From CAZUGA01 sp964619885 (GTDB lineage Bacteria; Pseudomonadota; Gammaproteobacteria; Methylococcales; UBA1147): a DNA stretch of 49,253 nucleotides. Made by a program: the position numbers and the translations under genes. Below, in pieces: positions 8,604-18,087 of this stretch. Below the pieces are notes generated by a model. The model was not told the DNA's origin. It made no database searches and worked only from the letters and a program-made list of their open reading frames with translations. The stretch's first letter is position 1, and every line of letters starts with the position of its first letter. The stretch lies in NCBI GenBank assembly GCA_964619885.1, contig CAZUGA010000036.1, positions 1 through 49,253 of the forward strand. Reading direction: 5' to 3'.

Positions 8604-10498
8604 ATAGGGCTAGTCAAATGAATACGCGGGTGTGGTTTAGGATTTTAACCACTGTTTTGTTTTACGCTCTGTCCGGCGCGGGATGGGCACAGGAAGGCCG
8701 GCCCACCGAAGTCAATCCGCTGGAAGCCGGTGCGGTATCGACTATTTCCGCGGAAGAATCGGAACAACGGTTGCAGGATGCGATGGTCTTGTTCGAACGT
8801 GGCAAGACCGATGCGGCGATCTACATGCTGCAGCAGGTCGAAAAGGCCGACCCGACCAATTACAAAGTGTTATTCAAATTGGGTGAAATGGCGATCGGCG
8901 CCAAAAACTGGGCTTACTCTATCGAGGTTTTGCGCAAAGCTTCTTATTTGCGACCGGAAGACATCGAGGTTCGGCTCATCCTGATGGATATTTACAAAGC
9001 CTATCAGATGCCGATCCAGGAAATCATCGTCGGTAAAGAAATCATTGCAATCGACCCGAACCATGTCGTCGCGACCAGACGGCTGGCCGAGTTATACCAC
9101 GAACAGGCAATGCAGGATGACGAGATCAAGATGCGCCAACGCTTGAAACAGCTGGCACCGGATGATTATGCGAATACCAAACGATTGGCGGTCATCTTGG
9201 ATGAGAACGCGCAATTGTGGGAATCGGCACGCGTTTACGAACAAATTCGTAAATACCATCCGAATAAGCTCGATGATATGCAACGCCTTGCAGCCATTTA
9301 CGATACGTTGGGCGAGAGCTTCCGCGAAGCTGAAGTACTGGATGATATCGCTGCCAACGGAGGCGGCCGCAGCTGGCTGCAAAGCAACGCGGAGAACAAT
9401 CTTCGGCAGGAAAACAATATCTATGACCCATTCAGTGCCGCGGTATTGTTCAAATACGAGCAAGAGCCAACCTTAGACATTCTAACCGTGCAACCGCAAG
9501 CATCGTATACCCGGTTGCGGGTGCGTTCTTCAATCGACTTTGGCGTAAAAGCCAGGTTTCAACACATTAACCATCAGGGTGTCGCTCCGTTATTGGGTGG
9601 TGAAATGGATATCAACAGCACCGCGGTCGAATTCAGTGCAATTCAGAACTGGTCGGGACAAGATTATGTACTGGCTGCATCGGCCGGTTTTCTACACGAC
9701 GATGTTTCGGGACGCTTGATCGCTGGTGTTGACTCTAACGGCAACCCTGTCACCGCTGCCGATTTTCCGTTTTTGGCCGATCCTACGTTCAATTCATATG
9801 GTGGCACCATTCCGATCGGCTCGGTCCAGTTTACCGCCCGTCCGGGGCTTAATATGACCTATAGTGCGATCTATCAGCACAAACTGGTAGATGACACATC
9901 CGCTCGGTTGCGTCTTTTTTACCAGGACCGATTGACCTTGGCAGCGGCATACGAAGGCAACGACAGAACGCTGTTAAAACTGCAGATCGATAATTCGTTT
10001 ATCTCCGACGGCAATTACAGATTACACGGGACTGCAGCCGGCTATTACAACATCTGGGCCGAAGAACCGATGTTCGATTATCGAGGCAGGCGAGAAGGCT
10101 ATTTCCGGCAGCCACCCGCTTCGTTCGTGCGATTGGGTTATGAATTCGAATACTTTCGGGACGGGGGTTCTGCGCAGGATGGCACTTACCAAACTTTTCC
10201 CAGACCCGAATATCGTCATAGAGGCATGCTGATAGGACAAGCCTTGGTCCATCAAATCAGTCTGGACGAACAGCTGCTATTCAACGTTAAATTCACATAT
10301 GGCGCGGGGCGTACACTGACGTACCTTAGAGGCGCAGACGTGAGATTGTTTTATTTCAAACCGGAGTCGGAAAACGAGTTCGGGATACGATATGGATTTG
10401 TAGACGAGGATTCGACGAACCAACCTTCAAACAACTTGCAGATCGGTGGGCGCTATAAAATCCACACGGCTTCTCTATACATTAAATGGCGTTTTTGA
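8600..10498 (+). CDS. PelB-like TPR and outer-membrane beta-barrel protein
   Basis: Probable outer-membrane exporter of the locus. Residues 1-30 are a signal peptide ending GAGWAQ. Residues about 50-270 form several helical TPR-type repeats (ALxxLxKA spacing). Residues about 290-632 are alternating beta strands that finish with SLYIKWRF, an aromatic C-terminal residue typical of outer-membrane barrels. This is the PelB architecture of a periplasmic TPR scaffold plus porin. At 632 residues it is about half the length of Pseudomonas PelB (about 1190), so it has far fewer repeats. In known systems the TPR region binds PelA. The ATGA overlap with the PelA-like gene supports a matched pair. A generic TPR-porin of another exopolysaccharide system is the alternative. 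Confidence 0.72.
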   Translation: MNRASQMNTRVWFRILTTVLFYALSGAGWAQEGRPTEVNPLEAGAVSTISAEESEQRLQDAMVLFERGKTDAAIYMLQQVEKADPTNYKVLFKLGEMAIGAKNWAYSIEVLRKASYLRPEDIEVRLILMDIYKAYQMPIQEIIVGKEIIAIDPNHVVATRRLAELYHEQAMQDDEIKMRQRLKQLAPDDYANTKRLAVILDENAQLWESARVYEQIRKYHPNKLDDMQRLAAIYDTLGESFREAEVLDDIAANGGGRSWLQSNAENNLRQENNIYDPFSAAVLFKYEQEPTLDILTVQPQASYTRLRVRSSIDFGVKARFQHINHQGVAPLLGGEMDINSTAVEFSAIQNWSGQDYVLAASAGFLHDDVSGRLIAGVDSNGNPVTAADFPFLADPTFNSYGGTIPIGSVQFTARPGLNMTYSAIYQHKLVDDTSARLRLFYQDRLTLAAAYEGNDRTLLKLQIDNSFISDGNYRLHGTAAGYYNIWAEEPMFDYRGRREGYFRQPPASFVRLGYEFEYFRDGGSAQDGTYQTFPRPEYRHRGMLIGQALVHQISLDEQLLFNVKFTYGAGRTLTYLRGADVRLFYFKPESENEFGIRYGFVDEDSTNQPSNNLQIGGRYKIHTASLYIKWRF

Positions 10499-10499
10499 T

Positions 10500-12632
10500 A
10501 TGAAGATTTTAAACAAAACCAAGTTATCACCTCGCCATCAAGCTCGCATTAGCCGGCGGGAACTATTAAAAATCGCTGGGTCAGCGAGTGTCATGGCGGC
10601 TCTTCCATTGCCTATGATGCGCGAAGCCAGCGCTGCGTCTGGTGTGACGAATCAAGGTGTGGAATTGTTACAACGGTCGGGGATCGAATACCCGGACTGG
10701 ATGATTGAAGCGCGTATTTTTGGTTTACCGATAACCGGACTCAGGGTCGATCCAGTCGAGCTTGGGATGGACCTGGATGCCGTTGTGAAACAGGGCGCAA
10801 ACGTCGTAGAGGCCGACAGCAGACTGTCCGATTATATTTCGGACGAAGAATTCGAGGCCGAATTGCAGCTGATCAAAGACAGTGCAACGATGATCCACGA
10901 GCGCGGAATGAAGGTCGTCTGGTACATTCCGTCGCTGGAAGTGATCACACCCAACGGGCGGCTGCGTTCGGATACGATCGCCAAACAACACCCGGATTGG
11001 TTGCAATTATCTTTCGATCAGAAGCGCCGCGGCGTTTTTTACGGAAAAAAGGTATTTTGGGTTGAGCCCAATGACGAAAGCGCCTGGATGTGCCCGAACT
11101 CGCCGTACCGGGATTGGCTGTTCAACCGCTTGGCTAAATTAGCCGCTACCGGAATCGACGGTCTTTGGCTGGATGTCCCGCTGTTTGGGCTTGTTGTGGG
11201 TAAATGGGGTTGTGCCTGTGGTTATTGCCAGGAAAAATTCGGTGTGCAAACGGGGATGGAATTTCCGCTGAAATTTGATTTGACCGACGCTCGTTTCTGG
11301 CGCTATTTGCAGTGGCGGCATCAAACCCTGACAGAATTTACCGACGGTTGCCGCGAAGTCATCACCGCTGCAAACCCGCACACTGAGACGATCGCGGAAG
11401 TTGTCGCCCTGGATCATTTGGGCGCCACGGAATGGGGTACTGAGGGCAGCCAAATGTCCAGCCACTATGTGGTTTGGGAGCAAGACGGCGCGAGTGAATC
11501 GACCAGTATGGCCGACGCCACCTACGATGACTGGATTGCGCAATTCGCCTCTTACAAATACTGCCGCGGCGCCACGATGGATCGCCCATCCTGGGCATTC
11601 TCCTACGGCTTTAACGATGCCGATGCTCAATTGGTCATGGCCGAAGTTGTCGCAGCGCAGAACAACCCGTACGAGCTTCGTACGCCGAAGATGACCACCA
11701 CGGTCGGTATGGAATTTAGGGGCATGATGTATAACTGGATCGCCAAACATTCCAAGCAGATGTTTAGGTCCAAGTCTTTGGCGCCCGCGGCGGTCATTTA
11801 TTCGGCGCGCAACCGCGATTTTCTGGATGCTATGTTTCAAGGCGGCTTGATTGTCAGCGGTAATTCGCATCACCGCGATCGCCGCTGGCTCGGCGCTAAG
11901 GCTGGATCACCGTTATTCCAAGAATATATGGGTGATTATCGGGGCCTGAGCCTAATGCTTTATCAGAATCAGATACCGACCGATATTTATCCCATCGATC
12001 GCGTCGATGGAGATTTGCTCAGTAATTATCCGGTATTGGTTTTACCGTATATGGCACAACTGGGTGATGACGAGAAAAAATTATTGATGCATGCCGTGCA
12101 AAACGGCGCCACGTTGATTGTAAGCGGCCCTAAATCTGGCGAATGGAATCCAGACGGTAGCCGGCGTGAATCCAGCGTGTGGGCGGATTTACTGCAGGAC
12201 GATACCGGCAAGCCAGTCAGCCGCAGCGTCGGCAAAGGACGGGTCTGCTTTTGGCGCGATGAAGTTGGCCGAAATTATCTGCGTTCACACTGCGAGGCGG
12301 TCACCACGCCGGTACTCGACTGGATCAAACAAGCTGGTGTTGAACCGTGGACCAGCGCCCAGCATAAAGTTGTGGTTCAACCTTATATTTACCGCAACCA
12401 GATGCTTGTACACGTGTTAAATTATGAATGGACAGGAAGCATCAAAAGCGAACCAAGTCCGTTGTGGGTTAACTTGACGATCCCGTGGCAAAACGGTGCT
12501 GCGATTAACGGCGTGATGCAAAGCGAACCGCAGTGGCAAAATCCTAAATCCGTGAAATATACCGTTCAAGGGGACAAACTGGTGATTCCGTTGAAAGTGG
12601 GTATCAATTCATTGATCGCCATCGATACCTGA
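10500..12632 (+). CDS. Tat-exported GH42/alpha-amylase-like glycoside hydrolase
   Basis: A 710-residue protein with a twin-arginine signal (SRRELLKIAGSASVM followed by an alanine-rich h-region). Residues about 45-440 look like a (beta/alpha)8 barrel: GMKVVWYIPS, then GIDGLWLDVP, then ETIAEVV, as in putative GH families that hydrolyse or bind galactosides. The part after about residue 470 (LSLMLYQNQIPTDIYPIDRV through GATLIVSGPKSGEW) resembles the amidotransferase-like trimerisation domain of GH42 beta-galactosidases. A CACGYC cysteine pair follows the first barrel motif. The ATG at 10500 is one base after the preceding stop, so an upstream GTG in the same frame at 10446 is not needed. Tight coupling to the PelA/PelB-like genes suggests a polymer-trimming or modifying enzyme; the substrate is unknown. 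Confidence 0.65.
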   Translation: MKILNKTKLSPRHQARISRRELLKIAGSASVMAALPLPMMREASAASGVTNQGVELLQRSGIEYPDWMIEARIFGLPITGLRVDPVELGMDLDAVVKQGANVVEADSRLSDYISDEEFEAELQLIKDSATMIHERGMKVVWYIPSLEVITPNGRLRSDTIAKQHPDWLQLSFDQKRRGVFYGKKVFWVEPNDESAWMCPNSPYRDWLFNRLAKLAATGIDGLWLDVPLFGLVVGKWGCACGYCQEKFGVQTGMEFPLKFDLTDARFWRYLQWRHQTLTEFTDGCREVITAANPHTETIAEVVALDHLGATEWGTEGSQMSSHYVVWEQDGASESTSMADATYDDWIAQFASYKYCRGATMDRPSWAFSYGFNDADAQLVMAEVVAAQNNPYELRTPKMTTTVGMEFRGMMYNWIAKHSKQMFRSKSLAPAAVIYSARNRDFLDAMFQGGLIVSGNSHHRDRRWLGAKAGSPLFQEYMGDYRGLSLMLYQNQIPTDIYPIDRVDGDLLSNYPVLVLPYMAQLGDDEKKLLMHAVQNGATLIVSGPKSGEWNPDGSRRESSVWADLLQDDTGKPVSRSVGKGRVCFWRDEVGRNYLRSHCEAVTTPVLDWIKQAGVEPWTSAQHKVVVQPYIYRNQMLVHVLNYEWTGSIKSEPSPLWVNLTIPWQNGAAINGVMQSEPQWQNPKSVKYTVQGDKLVIPLKVGINSLIAIDT

Positions 12633-12665
12633 ATTTCTGCGATCAAACTGAACACAGTAAAATCC

Positions 12666-12689
12666 AAGGCCGCATTACACCGCGGCCTT
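12666..12689. terminator. Bidirectional terminator-like hairpin
   Basis: AAGGCCGC and GCGGCCTT pair across an eight-base loop, between convergent genes (the GH42-like gene on + and galE on -). The T-tract is short on both strands, so termination is likely but may be imperfect. Confidence 0.6.
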
Positions 12690-12704
12690 TACGTCCTATA
12701 GCTG

Positions 12705-13715
12705 TTATTGGTAGCCCTTAGGGTTCATCGACTGCCAACGCCACGCATCCATACACATTTGATCGATCCCAATATCGGCAGACCAGTTCAATTCTTGTTT
12801 GGCATACCCCGGATCGGCATAACAGGTTGCAATATCCCCAGGACGACGTTCTACCGTCTTATACGCAATTGTCTTGTTGGACGCTTTTTCAAATGCCGAG
12901 ATTGCCTCCAAAACGCTATAACCACGACCTGTACCAAGGTTGTAGGTGACAGCACCTGGATTTGATTTGAGCTTTTCCAACGCCTTCAAATGACCCAAAG
13001 CCAGATCGACGACATGGATGTAATCTCGAACACCTGTACCGTCGGGCGTTGGATAATCGCCTCCGAATACGGAAAGCATTGATAGTTTTCCAATCGCGAC
13101 TTGGGAAACATACGGCAGAAGATTATTTGGAATGCCATTGGGATCTTCTCCAATCTGTCCGCTTTTATGAGCACCGGCCGGATTAAAATAGCGCAGAAGC
13201 GCAATATTCCATTCACTATCTGAAACATGAAGATCTTGCAAAATTTCTTCTATCATTAGCTTTGTGCGGCCGTAAGGGTTCGTTGCACCCACAGGAAAAT
13301 CTTCTTTTATCGGTACCGTCGCAGGATCTCCGTACACGGTCGCAGAAGAACTAAAGACCATGTTTTTAACCCCGTGCTTTATCATGAGGTCGCATAGAAT
13401 TAGTGTACCGGTAATGTTGTTATGGTAATAATGCAATGGAATCGAGACCGATTCACCGACCGCTTTGAGCCCGGCAAAATGGATAACCGCATCTATGGAG
13501 TGTTGTTCGAAAACGCCATTAAGCGCTTCTTCATCCAAAAGGTCGATCTTGTGAAATTGTATTTTTTTCCCGGTAATTTTCTCGACCCTACCCAACGATT
13601 CCTCATGGCTATTCATTAAATTATCAACGACAACGACATCGTAACCAGAATTTAATAGTTCAACGCAGGTATGACTTCCAATGTAACCCGCCCCACCAGT
13701 CACTAATATTTGCAT
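12705..13715 (-). CDS. galE: UDP-glucose 4-epimerase
   Basis: Interconverts UDP-glucose and UDP-galactose, and in many bacteria also UDP-GlcNAc and UDP-GalNAc, in the cytoplasm using bound NAD. This is a full-length 336-residue extended short-chain dehydrogenase. It has the NAD motif GGAGYIGSH at residues 7-15, the catalytic Ser around 122-124 (SSS), and Tyr148 and Lys152 in NPYGRTK. The ATG at 13715 begins MQILVTG with no spare N-terminus. It is convergent with the Pel-like operon and divergent from the alpha-galactosidase gene. The position suggests it supplies or recycles galactose-type nucleotide sugars for the neighbouring polymer genes. Pel is rich in GalNAc and galactosamine, so GalNAc specificity would fit, but the sequence alone does not show it. 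Confidence 0.95.
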   Translation of the reverse strand: MQILVTGGAGYIGSHTCVELLNSGYDVVVVDNLMNSHEESLGRVEKITGKKIQFHKIDLLDEEALNGVFEQHSIDAVIHFAGLKAVGESVSIPLHYYHNNITGTLILCDLMIKHGVKNMVFSSSATVYGDPATVPIKEDFPVGATNPYGRTKLMIEEILQDLHVSDSEWNIALLRYFNPAGAHKSGQIGEDPNGIPNNLLPYVSQVAIGKLSMLSVFGGDYPTPDGTGVRDYIHVVDLALGHLKALEKLKSNPGAVTYNLGTGRGYSVLEAISAFEKASNKTIAYKTVERRPGDIATCYADPGYAKQELNWSADIGIDQMCMDAWRWQSMNPKGYQ

Positions 13716-14050
13716 CAGCTTTCCCCTTCTTCGAAAAATCTTTTTAAATGAGTCTTACTGTAAAAAGTTAACGTATCGCTCTGATTTTGACAAGAATAAA
13801 TCAGTTGGATTTATAACAATTAATCTCAACCGTGTTTGATCGGAATCATATTTAAATTTAGGTAGACGGCCATTTCGCTGGCAAAATAAAATTTGGCATA
13901 AACGAGTACCGTGCGAGAAATGACCCGGCATTACCGCCCTTCTAACGTACTTCATGACAGGTTTCAGTACCTATACGGTTTGACAAATTGTTTCCGAAAC
14001 CTGGGCCTAGTCGCTAAACTGCATTCACCATCCCAAATCGGTCAATTAAA
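13716..14050. other. Divergent intergenic region galE / alpha-galactosidase
   Basis: A 335-base stretch upstream of two divergent genes. AT-rich, presumably with both promoters; I see no gene, repeat or clear operator in it. Confidence 0.4.
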
Positions 14051-15718
14051 GTGCGGTCCCATTTTTATCGAGATATATCTGTTAACGGTCAACTGGTGCA
14101 ATACATCTTAAGTAGCGTGATATTTTTTTCTTGTCTAGGCTACATCCAAATCTGCAACGCTGAAACTGTAATGGCTAGACTGGAAGGTCATCCTATACAC
14201 GTTTTTAACGGTATCCCCATAGAGGAAGGTTGGGGTGAGGACCTCATATACCAAGCTGACACCTCGGGCACAGATCACCGTACGATGGGTGCGCTGGGCG
14301 GACTACCCGTAGTCGATATCTGGAACGCAACGGGGGGTATTGCGGTTTTCAATACTCAGACATACCAAGAGCCTCTCTCGGTCAATTTACGCTACGACGC
14401 GCAAGGCGTAACAATCCAAGCCCAAGGCGCCAGCCAAATAGAAGTGTATAAGCATCGCGGCGATTATTACGACGCGGTACGAAAATTTGCAATGAAGATG
14501 CGAGCTCTAGGTCTTTCGGTTCAACCCGCACCAGATTGGGCCTTCCATGCAAATTGGGAAACCTACGGTTACGAAGAAGATTTTGATCTGGATACGATCC
14601 GAAAAAAATTACCGCTAATAGAACAACTCGGTATTAAAACCATCACCATCGATTCGGGTTGGTATGGCCGGAACCGGGGGGAACAATTCCAGTTCAATAC
14701 CGGAGATTTTGCGCTCAACCCAAATATTGTCGGGACCGAACAAGACTGGCGCGCACTGATCAAAACATTGCATCAACGCGGATTTCGGGTCCGCTTGTGG
14801 TGGTCTCCAGGCGTCGCAGAACGGGACAGCCAACTTTGGGCTAAACACCCCGAATGGTTCGCCGACGAAGTCATTTCTTCTACCGGTGACACCGAAGACA
14901 TTTATCTTCGTCCGGGCGAAGTACAGGTCAAAAATTGGAACAAGACTTTAATCGAAAGATTTTTGTCCTACGGCGTCGATGGCTTCAAACAGGATGATAT
15001 CTACAACTATGCCGGTAAACGCCCACAGGACCAGATCAATTACGCAAATTTGATCAATTCCAACTTAAGCACCGCGCAAGCCATTAAGCCGGATTTCGCG
15101 ATCAATAGCTGTAACTGCGGTCTGGCGCAAAATTTTTATTTGGTGCCCGGGCAAAACCAGCTCATTACTTCCGACCCGGTAGGTTCCAGACAATTCAGGC
15201 ATCGCGCAAAATACCTCCACGCGCTAAACGTGAACGGCGCGGCAATACTGGGTGATCATGTCGAACTGACCCGGGGCGATGTCAGCATTGATGATCTAGA
15301 CGAACCAAGTTTCTACAACACGGTAGATTTTTCATCGATCGTACCGTTAGGAATGGTTTTGCAAACCAAATTCAGAGACTCACCGGGAGATCACTACAAA
15401 CACTGGTTCAAAATCTATAACGATTACAAATTCTATCGCATGGAATGGGTCAACATTCCGCTGAAACCGGACCGGCCCGAAAGCTACCTGTTACGCGACG
15501 GCACGCAGCTTTATTTCTCATTTTTCACGCAACAAGATGGGGCCAAGTTCGATGGACAAATCGAATTACTCAAGCTGACTCCAGAAACGGAATACCTAGT
15601 GTATGACATCGCCAATGATAAAAATCTAGGCACTTTTGTCTCAGCTGGAAATAGCCACCGCTTAAAAGTTAAATTTACCCACAGCTTGGTTCTTTGCGTT
15701 AGACCCAAAACAAATTAG
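14051..15718 (+). CDS. Secreted alpha-galactosidase-like glycosidase (clan GH-D)
   Basis: A retaining alpha-glycosidase of GH36/GH31-like type, exported. The hydrophobic stretch at about residues 18-36 ending ICNA is a signal peptide. Barrel motifs follow in order: TITIDSGWYG, FRVRLWWSPG, then GVDGFKQDD, with the likely nucleophile Asp315 in the KxD motif. ITSDPVGSR has Asp375 as candidate acid/base. A C-terminal beta domain completes the 555 residues, shorter than typical GH36 (about 700). The start is uncertain: GTG at 14051 gives an Arg-bearing n-region, and GTG at 14096 would also give a signal peptide. Neither has a good ribosome-binding site. Next to galE it probably releases galactose-type sugars outside the cytoplasm. 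Substrate not determinable. Confidence 0.75.
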   Translation: MRSHFYRDISVNGQLVQYILSSVIFFSCLGYIQICNAETVMARLEGHPIHVFNGIPIEEGWGEDLIYQADTSGTDHRTMGALGGLPVVDIWNATGGIAVFNTQTYQEPLSVNLRYDAQGVTIQAQGASQIEVYKHRGDYYDAVRKFAMKMRALGLSVQPAPDWAFHANWETYGYEEDFDLDTIRKKLPLIEQLGIKTITIDSGWYGRNRGEQFQFNTGDFALNPNIVGTEQDWRALIKTLHQRGFRVRLWWSPGVAERDSQLWAKHPEWFADEVISSTGDTEDIYLRPGEVQVKNWNKTLIERFLSYGVDGFKQDDIYNYAGKRPQDQINYANLINSNLSTAQAIKPDFAINSCNCGLAQNFYLVPGQNQLITSDPVGSRQFRHRAKYLHALNVNGAAILGDHVELTRGDVSIDDLDEPSFYNTVDFSSIVPLGMVLQTKFRDSPGDHYKHWFKIYNDYKFYRMEWVNIPLKPDRPESYLLRDGTQLYFSFFTQQDGAKFDGQIELLKLTPETEYLVYDIANDKNLGTFVSAGNSHRLKVKFTHSLVLCVRPKTN

Positions 15719-15728
15719 TGGAGCACAC

Positions 15729-15757
15729 AAAAAAGCCCGCAAAAAGCGGGCTTTTCC
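15729..15757. terminator. Bidirectional rho-independent terminator
   Basis: AAAAGCCCGC and GCGGGCTTTT form a ten-base-pair stem with an AAAAA loop at 15731-15755. A/T runs on both flanks make it functional on both strands. It lies between the convergent alpha-galactosidase and pckG genes, just past the stop codon of each. Confidence 0.92.
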
Positions 15758-15775
15758 GTACAAAAAGAAAACTAC

Positions 15776-17578
15776 TTAAGCAACGGCTTGCTTAGCTGCT
15801 TCCAATTTTTGCTTGAGCTTCTGAACTTCATCACGCAGTGTCTGAGGAAGACGATCGCCGAAGGTATCGTAGTATTCGATGATCGATGGGATTTCCTGCA
15901 ACCACCCGTCTATGTCTACACGCAATAAATTAGCTTTATCGGTTTCGCTGACGTCAAGGCCACTGAAATCGATAGCATCCAGGGTCGGTACATAACCAAT
16001 TGCTGTATCCACCGCGTCGCCAGTTCCTGCGCAACGTTCGAAAATCCACTTCAATACACGGCTGTTTTCGCCAAAACCGGGCCACATGAATTTACCTTTT
16101 TCATTTTTACGGAACCAGTTGACGTAGAAAATTTTAGGCAATTTCGCGCCTTCGGTTTTACCCATATTCAACCAATGGCTCCAATAATCAGCCATGTTGT
16201 ATCCACAGAACGGCAACATTGCCATTGGGTCGCGGCGCAATTTACCGATCGCCCCAAACGCCGCAGCAGTCATTTCACTGGCGATGATGGTGCCCAGGAA
16301 GGTACCGTGGTTCCAGTCGCGTGCTTCATGAGCCAATGGTACAACCGACGCGCGTCGGCCCCCGAACAGGATCGCACTGATAGGTACACCTTTAGGATCT
16401 TGCCATTCGTCAGCCATAACCGGACATTGTGAAGCCGGCGCCGTGAAGCGGGCATTTGGATGGGCAGCAGGTGTATCAGAATCCGGCGTCCAGCGATTTC
16501 CCTTCCAATCGGTCAATGAGGCGGGTGCATCGTCGGTCATCTCTTCCCACCAAACATCACCGTCATCGGTTTCTCCAACATTGGTAAAAACCGAATTTTC
16601 AGTCATAGACAACATAGCATTCGGGTTGGAGAACATGCTTGTTCCAGGTGCTACGCCGAAAAAGCCAGCTTCCGGATTGATCGCGTACAATTGGCCATCG
16701 CTTCCGAACTTCATCCAGCAAATATCGTCACCGATTGTTTCGACTTTCCATCCAGGTACCGTCGGTGTCAACATTGCCAGGTTAGTTTTACCGCAAGCAC
16801 TTGGGAAGGCTCCGGCGACAAACTGAACCGCGCCTTCAGGACTGGTCAACTTCAGAATCAGCATATGTTCAGCAAGCCAACCTTCTTCACGGCCCATGCA
16901 AGATGCGATACGCAGCGCGAAACATTTTTTACCAAGCAATGCGTTACCACCGTAACCCGAACCGTAGGACCAGATTTCACGCGTTTTCGGGAAATGCACG
17001 ATATATTTGATCGTACTGCATGGCCAGGCAACATCCTGCTGACCCGGCTCAAGGGGCGCACCGACGGTGTGAATGCAAGGTACGAATTCGCCATTATCTC
17101 CCAACGCCTCTAGTACTTTAGTACCAACACGGGTCATGATGTGCATATTCGTCACTACATATGGCGAATCAGATAATTCAACACCGATGTGCGCGATAGG
17201 TGAACCTATTGGACCCATGCTAAATGGAATAACGTACATCGTACGACCTTTCATACAGCCTTCGAACAAGCCATCTAAAACGCCGCGCATTTCGGAGGGA
17301 TCCATCCAATTATTGGTTGGCCCGGCATCCACTTCTTCATCGGAGCAAATGTAAGTGCGGTCTTCTACTCGCGCAACATCTTCCGGAACCGACCGTACGA
17401 AATAACTATTTGGCCGCTTGCTATCGTCCAACCGTTTGGCAGAACCCGCCTCAACTAGCAGCCCCCACATGCGGTCGTATTCTTCTTTAGATCCATCACA
17501 CCAAACGATATTATCCGGTTGGGTATGAGCGGCCATTTTATCCACCCAGGCCTGCAATTTTTGGTTCGTTGTAGCCAT
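15776..17578 (-). CDS. pckG: Phosphoenolpyruvate carboxykinase (GTP)
   Basis: Converts oxaloacetate and GTP to phosphoenolpyruvate, CO2 and GDP, the entry step of gluconeogenesis, in the cytoplasm. The 600-residue length and motifs are those of the GTP-dependent class, not the ATP class. They include SYGSGYGGNALLGKKCFALR in the middle, the kinase loop FPSACGKTN with the class-specific hyper-reactive Cys next to the P-loop, and later segments such as WNHGTFLG and NWFRKNEKGKF that complete the metal- and guanine-binding sites. The ATG at 17578 begins MATTNQKLQAWVDKM. The gene is single, ends at the bidirectional terminator and has a roughly 500-base upstream region. Use of the GTP enzyme is scattered among gammaproteobacteria. 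Confidence 0.96.
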   Translation of the reverse strand: MATTNQKLQAWVDKMAAHTQPDNIVWCDGSKEEYDRMWGLLVEAGSAKRLDDSKRPNSYFVRSVPEDVARVEDRTYICSDEEVDAGPTNNWMDPSEMRGVLDGLFEGCMKGRTMYVIPFSMGPIGSPIAHIGVELSDSPYVVTNMHIMTRVGTKVLEALGDNGEFVPCIHTVGAPLEPGQQDVAWPCSTIKYIVHFPKTREIWSYGSGYGGNALLGKKCFALRIASCMGREEGWLAEHMLILKLTSPEGAVQFVAGAFPSACGKTNLAMLTPTVPGWKVETIGDDICWMKFGSDGQLYAINPEAGFFGVAPGTSMFSNPNAMLSMTENSVFTNVGETDDGDVWWEEMTDDAPASLTDWKGNRWTPDSDTPAAHPNARFTAPASQCPVMADEWQDPKGVPISAILFGGRRASVVPLAHEARDWNHGTFLGTIIASEMTAAAFGAIGKLRRDPMAMLPFCGYNMADYWSHWLNMGKTEGAKLPKIFYVNWFRKNEKGKFMWPGFGENSRVLKWIFERCAGTGDAVDTAIGYVPTLDAIDFSGLDVSETDKANLLRVDIDGWLQEIPSIIEYYDTFGDRLPQTLRDEVQKLKQKLEAAKQAVA

Positions 17579-18087
17579 GCAAATTTCCTCACTTTTTTTA
17601 AGGGTTTAAAGGATATATTTAGATTCTTAACCCCCTATCATATCGTATTTAGCAGTAGAAAATGCAATCTATTTATACGAAAAGCCACGCTAAAATTCTG
17701 TGGAAACCAAAATAAATAGAAAAAACAAATGCTTTTATTCAGATCAACCAAGTCTAAATGTCTCTGATTCGATAGAATATGAATGTGTCGCTGAATTTGA
17801 TGAAGAAGACATCTTTATTGCGTACCGAATTCTATGAATCATGCGTTGAGCTATTTTATCCGCGCGGCAATATTGCCGTGCAAATACATTGCGAAACGGT
17901 ATTCGTAGGATACTAACTATCTACCGGTTACGACAAATCCAATATCCCAACGCTTTTAGAGACCCGTTTACAGCATGGATACACCTCAGAGAGACGTCAA
18001 AATTTCGAATCTTTTTTCTAGAATCCGCTATCCGCAATAGGAATAATCAGATCGCAGGTCCCTACCAAAACCATGATCGAGGTAAAA
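17579..18087. other. Intergenic region upstream of pckG
   Basis: About 510 bases between pckG and the small membrane-protein gene. It must contain the pckG promoter on the minus strand. No open frame, repeat or RNA gene stands out; the six-frame readings here lack protein-like composition. Confidence 0.4.

Noticed and set aside
10446..10499. GTG start 18 codons upstream for the Tat-exported enzyme
   Set aside because: It would bury the twin-arginine signal behind an extension and overlap the PelB-like gene by 53 bases; the ATG at 10500 fits better.
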